NCBI RefSeq assembly: GCF_022682495.2
Contig: NC_071395.1
Coordinates: 58,605,242-58,669,241, forward strand
Origin: Desmodus rotundus
Taxonomy: Eukaryota; Chordata; Mammalia; Chiroptera; Phyllostomidae
Direction of reading: 5' to 3'
DNA length: 64,000 nt
Shown: positions 1-64,000 of the stretch, in pieces
How positions within the stretch are numbered: position 1 is the stretch's first letter
Layout: each line of letters starts with the position of its first letter
Made by a program: the position numbers and the translations under genes
The notes under the pieces: generated by a model
What the model was told of the DNA's origin: nothing
The model's database searches: none
The model's input: the letters and a program-made list of their open reading frames with translations, nothing else

Positions 1-194
1 CTCACCTCACTCAGAGCCAGAATGTCCAAGCCCTGCTCAGGGACAGAAGTAGACTACAAGCATCCCTGTTTTGGGGTTGGGAACTAGCCCCACACATGGA
101 TGGGGTCCTGGGGGAAGTCTCCAGGACTGGGAGGTGCTCCTGACGATGGGGCATCCCCAGTGCTGAGGTTGATGCCACACCTCCCCTGGTGCAG

Positions 195-56574
<56,380 letters not shown>

Positions 56575-56690
56575 GCGCTTGGCCCTGCGGGATCGGATTG
56601 CAAAGCTGGAGGCTGCACACAAGCAGAGCATGCCAAGCCTGACCCCCACAAGCTGTATCCACCAATAAAAACCAGTACCATAGGAGGCAT
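56575..56690 (+). other. OBSCN: Obscurin-B 3' UTR
   Basis: Very short: about 110 nt from the stop to the presumed cleavage site after AATAAA at 56664-56669. Nothing else is visible in it. Confidence 0.75.
56664..56669 (+). promoter_or_regulatory. Poly(A) signal ending OBSCN
   Basis: An AATAAA hexamer 90 nt after the obscurin-B stop, followed within 50 nt by a GT/T-rich stretch (ctgtttcactgttttgttttg) that looks like a downstream element. Confidence 0.85.
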
Positions 56691-58984
56691 CTTCTGTTTC
56701 ACTGTTTTGTTTTGAGGAGGAGGAGGAGGGTCCTGCGCCTTCCTGGGGTTTGGGGGACCATCCAGTTAGCAGAGCTGCCCTTCCTTGGTTCATGGACTGA
56801 AAGGTCCTTCAGGGCAGTCTCAGCGTGAGTGACCAGCTCACAAACAAAAGCCCCTTCCGTCCCATGCAAACTGGCACAATTGGTCCCTGAGCCTCACCCC
56901 ACCTGCCTGTCTCTGAGGCATTTCCACTGGGACTCCTGAGCTCCAGGGGCATAGATTGAATGGTGCCCATGGTCACCTTCCTGGACTGGTCCTCCATCAA
57001 GGCCTCCAGGATAGACCACTGCAGCCCTTTCTTGGTCTGAAGCAGAAGGAGCCTGGTGAGTGACTAGCCAGGTCACACAGAAAGAGTTGAGAGGTGGGCT
57101 TGGAGTAGGGGGTGGTGTCATAGAAGCTGCTGCAGGAGCTTGAGCCACAGTTGCTTTCCCCCAACCTGGCTCCTGCCAGATATTCCTGCTACCCACAAGG
57201 GAAGTCATGTTTGAGAAGGGTGTGTGGTCCTGAGGCTGAATGAGCATGGGCTGCCTTGCTTCATGTCCGCCAGCTCCAACTGTACTTGTGTGAGGAATGG
57301 TCTCATCAGCATCAGCGCTCCCTTTGGGGGCAGTCCACCATGTCCAGGGACTATTTCTGAGCTCTTTGCTGAGGTGTCCTCCCACAGGGCACCTTCCTGG
57401 ACCACGCCTATGAAGACACACAGTGAGCACACCTCCAGCCCTCATGGTGCCCTGGGCACCTGAGTCTGCACCTATGCCTTCCACTCCATGCTCACTCAGC
57501 CCCAGCTCACCATGTCCACAGCAAGCCTGGCTCTGCATGCTTGGAGCAGGTGAGAATTAGTTCCTTGTCTCTGGTGGATGCATTCCTATGGTGACACCTC
57601 CTCTGTGCTGTGTGGGGCCTTGTCTAAGCCAGTGTAGATCAAATTCTGCAGGTTGAGCAAATCTCCTACTCTTACATGGAGACACTTGCTAGGGCTGTAA
57701 TGGAGGCAATGCCTCCTCCAGATCCTCCAGGAGCTCAGCTTCCCTGGGTCTCTGCTGGCCTTGCTCCCTTGTGCATTCTGCCTTGATAATCTGTACGAGT
57801 GCTTCTTGTGGAATGGCTAGTGACTCCTCACAGCCCTGCTTAGGACTCACCCTGCTAACACCACGTAGCATGGGCCATGCCACATCATCACTCGTTCCTG
57901 CCATGACCCTTGTCCCTTCTTACTCCAGATAGCCCTCCTCCCAGACTGGACTTTGCCTGATAAGCCCACTCAAATCCAAACTCCCTTTGTTTATGTGTTG
58001 TATTTTATTGGTAGTCTGTTTCTAACAATCAAATCAAATGTACTGTATTTTAAACAGTTGCATATTTTATATATTTTTTCAATTAAGCTTTTATTTTGAT
58101 CTCTTAGTTGAATCACAGGCAGTTGAAAGAAATCATACAGAAAGAGCCCAGGTACCACTTACCCAGTTACCCAGTGGTAATTATTTTCAAAATGCTAGTA
58201 TTGATACAATATGACAGCCAGGATAGGGACATTGAGACTGTAAAGGTAGAGAGCATCATGACACAGGTCCCTCCCTGATCTTATCCCTCCTTTTTAAACA
58301 GCCACACCCACTTCCCTTTCACCTTTACTTAATACTCCCTAACCCTGGCAACTGACAGTCTTTCTTGAATTCATATACTTTTGCCATTTTAAGAGTGTTA
58401 CAGCTCCTCCACAGTGCAAACGAGCCATCCCACTGGCCCACCACTCACCAGATCCCACAGGAGGAGGGCCGTGGGGCACCTGTACCACTCAGCTTCTCCG
58501 TTTCTCCTTTCTTGCAGCTCCCAGCTCCGGCTCCCAAGTCAGCGCCTGCCCAGGTGATTCCATGCTGAGATTGTCTCAAAGCCAAGGGAAAAGGGTGGAA
58601 AACTCACTGTTGCCATTGCCAGAAAGAGTGATTTATGGCTTTGTTCTTAAGCTCCCAATCACCTTCATACTCGTGTGGGCTTTCATTCCTGAGTCATGAC
58701 TAAACACCTTATGCTTAACCAATTGGCCTAAAAAGTATTGGGCTGTTGCATTGCCCATCTACCCCCATATTACTATAGTAATCGGGTGTGCACTCTTATG
58801 TGGAGTAAAGGTGGTGAATACCTCACTACTCAGCTCTGTTCATACAATCACAGGTAACTTTGCTGAAAATCAATAGTAGAAAAATTACCAAGAGGCCATC
58901 CCAGCATTAAGAGATATTCCTATTAGGGAAGTGAACCAAATGTTCCTTTTAAGTCAAAGAATTTTACAACAAAAACTGAATTGT
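56690..58984. other. Intergenic DNA downstream of OBSCN
   Basis: No intact gene. Reverse-strand segments at 56894-57050 and 57689-57904 have short peptides that faintly recall folded protein (LLQTKKGLQWSILEALMEDQ; EAELLEDLEEALPPLQP), but stops separate them. Positions about 58080-58400 (gaaatcatacagaaagagccc, ttgaattcatatacttttgcc) resemble a reversed L1 3' region. In human the next gene is TRIM11 on the opposite strand; no TRIM domain is visible here. Confidence 0.5.
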
Positions 58985-60925
58985 GGACTTCCAGCCAAGA
59001 TGGAGGCATAGGTAGATACACTTTGCCTCCTCGCAAAACCAAAAGAAGGGCAACAACAAATTTAAAAACAAAAGATAACCAGAACTGACAGAAAATCAAA
59101 CTGTATGGAAGTCCAACAACCAAGGAGTTAAAGAAGAAACATTCATCCAGACTGGTAGGAGGGATGGAGATGGGCAGCCAGGGTGGAGAGGACTTATGGC
59201 AAGGGAGCTGGAGGACCTGGGCAGGTGAGGCAGCAGCCGAGGAGCAGGCAGACCCACATTTGCATGCAGATAAACTGGGAGGAACAACTGGGGAGCGAGA
59301 CAGACAGCGAAACCCAGGTTTCCAGCATGGGGAAATAAAGCCTCAAAACCTGACTGAAAAAACCTGTGGAGGTTGAGACGACGGGAGAAAATCCCAGTCC
59401 CACAGGAGAGTTCGTGGGAAAGACTCACAAGGTCCTAGAATGTACACAAAGCCCCTGACCCAGGAATCAGCACCAGAAAGGCCCAATTTCCTTGTGGGTA
59501 GTGGGAGAAGTGGCTGAAAGCCGGCCAAGAACTGAGCAAGGGACATTGTTCCCTCTCAGATGCCTCCCCCACATACAGCACCACAATGCAGTGACACACT
59601 GGTGAATACCTAAGCCTCTGCCCCTTACTACCTAACAGGTGCGCCAAGACAAAAAATATGGCCCAAATGAAAGAACAGATCAAAGCCCCAGAAAAAATAC
59701 AACTAAGTGTTGAAGAGATAGCCAACGTATCAGATGCACAGTTGAAAACACTGGTAATCAGGATGCTCACAGAAATGGTTGAATATAGTCGCAAAATATA
59801 GGAAAGAGTGAAAGCTATGAAAAGTGAAATAAAGGAAAATGTATAGGAAACCAATAGTGAAGGGAAGGAAACCAAGACTCAGATCAACGGTTTAGAGCAG
59901 AAGGAAGAAATAAACATTCGAGCAGAACAGAATGAAGACACAAGAATTCAAAAAAAATGAGGAGACTCTTAGGAACCTCCGGGACAACTTTAAACATTCC
60001 AACATCTGAATCATAGAGGTGCCAGAAGGAGAAGAGGAAGAGCAAGAAATGGAAAACTTATTTGAAAAAATAATGGAGAACTTCCGCAATCTGGCAAAGG
60101 AAATAGACTTTCACAAAGTCCAGGAGGCTCAGAGAGTCCCAAAGAAGCTGGACTCAAGGAAGCACACACCAAAGCACATCATAATTACATTACCCAAGAG
60201 TAAAGATAAGGAGAGAATCTTAAAAGCAGCAAGGGAAAAGGACACAGTCACCTACAAAGGAGTTCCCATAAGACTATCAACAGATTTCTCAAAGAAACCT
60301 TGCAGTCAAGAAGGGGCTGGAAAGAAGTATTTGAACTCATGGAAGACAAAGACCTACGTCCAAGATTACTCTATCCAGCAAAGCTATCATTTAGAATGGA
60401 AGGGCAGATAAAGTGCTTCCCAGATAAGGTTAAGTTAAAGGAGTTCATCATTACCACGCCCTCACTATATGAAATGTTAAAGGGACTTATCTAAGAAAAA
60501 GAAGATAAAAAATATGAACAGTAAAATAACAACAAATTCACAACTATCAACAATCGAACCTAAAAAACAAAACAAAAAGAAACTAAGCAAACAACTAGAA
60601 CAAGAACAGAATCACAGAAACGGACATCACATGGAGGGTTATCAGCAGAGAGTAGGAGTGGGAGAATAGGGGAAAAGGTACAGGGAATAAGAAGCATAAA
60701 TGGTAGGTACAAAACAGACATGGGGAGGTTAAGAATAGTACAGGAAATGGAGAAGCCAAAGAACCTATATGTATGACCCATGGACATGAACTAAGGTGAG
60801 GGAATGATGGTGGGGGAATGGGTGAGAGGATGGGTGCAGGGCAGAGGGGAATAAAGGGGAGAAAAAAAATGGGACAACTAGTATAGCATAATCAATAAAA
60901 TATATTAAAATTAAAAAAAAAACAT
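58985..60925 (+). mobile_element. HAL1-like half-L1 retrotransposon, copy 2
   Basis: It begins (acttccagccaagatggagg) and proceeds like copy 1: 5' UTR, ORF1 with stops near its start, an open C-terminal stretch from 60019 (EQEMENLFEKIMENFRNLAK; VTYKGVPIRLSTDFSKK) and, in another frame, RPRLLYPAKLSFRMEGQIKC then YEMLKGLI. It then goes straight into the same 3' UTR and A-rich tail (gtatagcataatcaataaaa), without ORF2. It retains the roughly 150 nt lost from copy 1. No clear target-site duplication was found. Confidence 0.8.
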
Positions 60926-61059
60926 GTTCCAATGATGGCATCGGGTCATGCCAGAGGCCTTCAGCTTATATGAAGACCTCAGCAAAGGATCCCTGGAAAT
61001 AAGTGACCACATTCACATCATTTTTATTAGTTTTTATTACAACTCTTTGATTTTATTAT

Positions 61060-61222
61060 TAGTTGTTAATCTCTTACTGTGTCTAATATATAAATTAAAC
61101 TTTATCCTATGTATGTATGTCTAGAAAAAAATATTATTTGCAGGGTTCTATACTATTAGTGGTTTCAGGCCTCCACTAGGGATCTTGAAATGTAATCCCT
61201 TCAGGTAAGGGGGACAGTGAAC
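61060..61222. mobile_element. Tigger-like DNA transposon fragment
   Basis: The text ctcttactgtgtctaatatataaattaaac through cccttcaggtaagggggacag matches the remembered end of Tigger/pogo-type elements, which finish in a GGATAAGGGGGGACTACTG-like terminus. It sits at the edge of an antisense L1. Confidence 0.5.
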
Positions 61223-63430
61223 TGGGAAGTGTCCTCTCCTATTTTGTGGAAGGGATTGTGTAAAACTAGTGTTAGTTCATCTTTAAATGCTTGGATCCTT
61301 CTGGACCTGGAAATTTCTTTTTCAAGGGCTTTTAAATTATGAATTCAATTTGTTATAGGGCTGTTCATATCATCAATTTCATCTTGGTTGGCTTTGGTAG
61401 TCTCTGGTTTTCTTAGGAATTGGTCCATTTTTTTCCAAGGTATCAAATTTGTATGTATAAAGTTGTTTGTATTCATTTACTATGCTTTTACTGACTATAG
61501 GATTTGTAATGATATTCTTTATTTTGTTCCTGATATTAGTAATTTGTCTTTTCTCTTTTTATTTTTGTCAATCTTGCTAGAAGTTTATCAATTTTACTGA
61601 TATTTCTGAAGAACCATCTTTTTGTTTCGTTGATCTTTGTATATTATTTTTCTAATTTAATGTTATTGACTTACTCTTTTATCTTTTATCTTTATTGTTT
61701 CCTTCCTTCTGCTTGCTCTGGGTTTAGTCTGCTCTTCCCTTTGAATTGTCTTCTCTCCTCCCTCTACATTCTCCAGCTTTACCGGATAATTTAAAATTAC
61801 ATTTCTATTTTCTGAGATTCAGTTGCTTTTTCCATTTGACTTTTAAAAACTGATTACATCAAATGGAACACAGTTGTCTAAATTATATAGTACACAAAAA
61901 TATCATCTTGATTTCTTTGAAAATGCATTTCTCTGCAATTCCTGAATAGCCGCAAACTATGCTTGCTATGAGCATTGATGTTTACTCTAGGTTTTAGATT
62001 TAGTCATCCCTAAAACATATGTTCTAAACTTTTATCATCACTATTTAAATATTCAGCATCAACTCTGTGAAGTTGTTCCTGTTTAGGCTTTTATTCCAAT
62101 TTCCCTCACATAAACATTAACATGCATGCTTGTCTTTTTATTGTGTTTACTCCCATTCGCTCTGTTCCACGTAGAGCTTTATACAGATGTTACTTGATGT
62201 TATTTAATGGGTATTAACGTCAGACAATCCAAGGCCATTATTATGCTAAATTTAAAGTTATTTATAGAAGTTCACACACACTTCCAGAATTGGTTTTTAC
62301 CTCCTACATGGAACATATTCAAAAAACCCAAAACAAACTTACTAGTGCTATTCAACTCTTCCCATTCATCAGTCCCTATTCACCGGGGCATGGAAAGGGG
62401 TTCTTTAACAAAGCATTGTCTTGATTCTTACTTAGGTTTCTGATTTGAGACCTTTTCTCTTGTGTAATGTGAGTATTCAGTGCTACAAAATGCACTCTCA
62501 GTACTGCATTAGCTGCATCCTGTATGTTTAATATATTGTATTTTTATTTTCATTTGGTTTTATGTATGTTTTAAATTTCCTTTGAGACTTTCTTTGACAT
62601 GTGCATTATTTTGAAGTGTGTTGTTTAATTTCCAGTTGTTTATAGATTTTTCTTGTCCCTTTCTGTTATTGATTCCTAGCTTGATACTATTATGGACAAA
62701 GAATTAATATGTAATTTCAATTTTTAAAAAATTTGTTGGGCTTTGATTGTGTTCCTAGATATAGTCTGTCTTGGTGAATGTTCTACATACTAACGGTGCT
62801 GGATGGAGAGTTCTATCAACGTCATTTTAAGTTGTCGATACATTGCATTGTTCAGTTCTTCTACATCCTTGCTGATTTTTTGTCAAATAGTTCTAGTTGC
62901 TGAGACAAGGGTGTTAAGATCAACTATAATTGTGGATTTGTGTATTTCTTCATTGAGCTCACTCCGTTTTTGATTCATCTGCTTTGAACCTCTGTTGCTG
63001 GATTCATACACTTTTAGGAGCATTATATCTTCCTGGTGGAATGATTATTTTATCACTACATGATGCTCCCCTTGGTCTCTAGTAGTTATTTTTTTACTAT
63101 GAAGTCTAATTTAACTTATGTGAATGTAAGTACTCCTGATTTTTAGAATTAATGTCTGCATTGCCTTTTACTTGGTATGTTTAGACCATTTACATTTAAA
63201 GCAATTTTAATATTTTAGGTTTGTTATTTTGTATTCTGTTTCTTTCCTCTTTTTTGTTCTCTTTGTGTGGGGGGGTTACTAGAGTATTTTTATCAGATTT
63301 CATTTTCATTTATTTATAGTGTTTTTAATTGTATAATTATATAGTTTTATTAGTTATTCTCTGAGTGTGTGGGGGGGGTGTATAATCACAGATTATTGGC
63401 ATCAACTTTTTACTACATTCTCTGCTTTTT
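61223..63430 (-). mobile_element. Antisense L1 ORF2 fragment(s)
   Basis: Recognisable reversed ORF2 text: ggaagggattgtgtaaaact, aatttctttttcaagggctt, gaattggtccatttttttcc, ttgtttaatttccagttgtt, tcttggtgaatgttctacat. AT-rich and heavily mutated, with no open frame of note. Confidence 0.65.
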
Positions 63431-63434
63431 AAAT

Positions 63435-64000
63435 ATTATTATTTTAGAGACAGATGCTTCTAACTTTATTCTACAAAATCAGTGTTACCCCAATACCAAA
63501 GCCAGTCAATGACATTACAAAAAAGTAAATACCGTATTTTTCAGACTGTAAGACATACTTTTTCCCCTCCAAATTTGCAAGGAAAATGGGGGTGTGTCTT
63601 ATAGTCTGAGTATAGCTTACCTGCCTCACTGGAGTCGGGCAGGGGGGTGGCGGTACAGCGGGGTCACAGGAGGCAGGAGCAGGACAACATTTTTTGCTTC
63701 AAATTTTTTTTTCCTATTTTCCTCCTCTAAAACCTAGGTGTGTCTTATGGTCCGGTGCTCTTACAGTCCGAAAAATATGGTATAGGCCAATATCCTTGAT
63801 AAACATAGATGCAAAAATTCTCAACAAAATATTATCAAACCATATTCAATAATATATTAAAATGATTCTACATTGTGGCCAAGTAGGATTTATCCAAGGG
63901 ATGCAAGTATACTTCAATATCCATAAATCAATTAATGTGATACAGCATGTTAACAAAATGAAGGAAAAAAATCATACGATAATTTGACAAAATTGAACAT
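63435..64000 (+). mobile_element. L1 ORF2 reverse-transcriptase region (sense), interrupted
   Basis: Positions 63435-63529 (ctaactttattctacaaaat, ccccaataccaaagccag) continue at 63783-64000 (ggccaatatccttgataaac, acattgtggccaagtaggat), which is contiguous in L1 ORF2 upstream of the reverse-transcriptase core. The break is filled by a TA-inserting element. The fragment runs off the end of the window. Confidence 0.75.
63532..63780. mobile_element. Short TA-inserting DNA transposon (MITE), copy 2
   Basis: A 249-bp element with ends CCGTATTTTTCAGACTGTAA and the complementary tacagtccgaaaaatatgg, bounded by TA at 63530-63531 and 63781-63782. It shares its interior with copy 1 (tttttgcttcaaa, ttttcctcctctaaaaccta). 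Removing it with one TA restores continuous L1 text, which gives an exact insertion point. Confidence 0.82.

Noticed and set aside
56894..57538. 214-codon reverse-strand open frame as an intact downstream gene
   Set aside because: No start, splice or domain evidence; kept only as a weak remnant hypothesis.

Overview
This window is mammalian genomic DNA, almost certainly from a bat. The lineage call rests mainly on a tRNA-derived SINE of the chiropteran VES type (39189-39394, minus strand, flanked by a 9-bp target-site duplication). It is supported by two ORF1-only half-L1 (HAL1-like) retrotransposons and two copies of a short TA-inserting DNA transposon. Genus and species cannot be fixed from sequence alone.

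Positions 195-56574 on the plus strand hold the 3' half of a single giant gene, OBSCN (obscurin), a muscle scaffold of M-bands and Z-discs that signals through Rho and links the sarcomere to the sarcoplasmic reticulum. I rebuilt 60 coding exons of the long kinase-bearing form (obscurin-B) by following splice signals and phase. Their summed length, plus one base carried in from the upstream exon, is 11,673 nt, an exact multiple of three: 3,890 residues and a stop, with no frame break. The domain order is: four Ig domains, the Ig pair that by position matches the titin-binding Ig58-Ig59 (second pair member at 7455-7730), FN3, Ig, disordered linker, IQ motif, Ig, acidic linker, Ig, linker, Ig, Ig, Ser-rich linker, SH3, DH, PH, Ig, Ig. 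The gene then forks. The obscurin-A ending uses exons 37526-37568 and 40816-41908 (the non-modular, ankyrin-binding tail, with its own AATAAA at 42511). The obscurin-B ending skips these and continues through a linker, an Ig domain, kinase domain 1, a 2-kb linker exon, Ig, FN3 and kinase domain 2, ending at 56574 with AATAAA at 56664.

Introns carry most of the non-coding features. There are two (ATCC)n-type arrays (about 1165-1815 and 9725-10185), a CACATG-rich array (25165-25690), a long TC tract just upstream of an Ig exon (32977-33165), and the VES SINE. The 7.5-kb intron 12558-20087 is a nest of transposons: a HAL1-like copy inside a sense L1, followed by antisense L1 pieces.

Downstream of OBSCN (about 56690-64000) I find no convincing gene. 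The region holds L1 fragments, a second HAL1-like copy, a Tigger-like fragment, and an L1 ORF2 piece interrupted by the TA-inserting element. I found no new multi-gene system. The observations most worth following are the stop-free, frame-preserving introns around the titin-binding Ig/FN3 region, the tandem splice acceptors in the obscurin-B linker, and the cleanly dated transposon nests.
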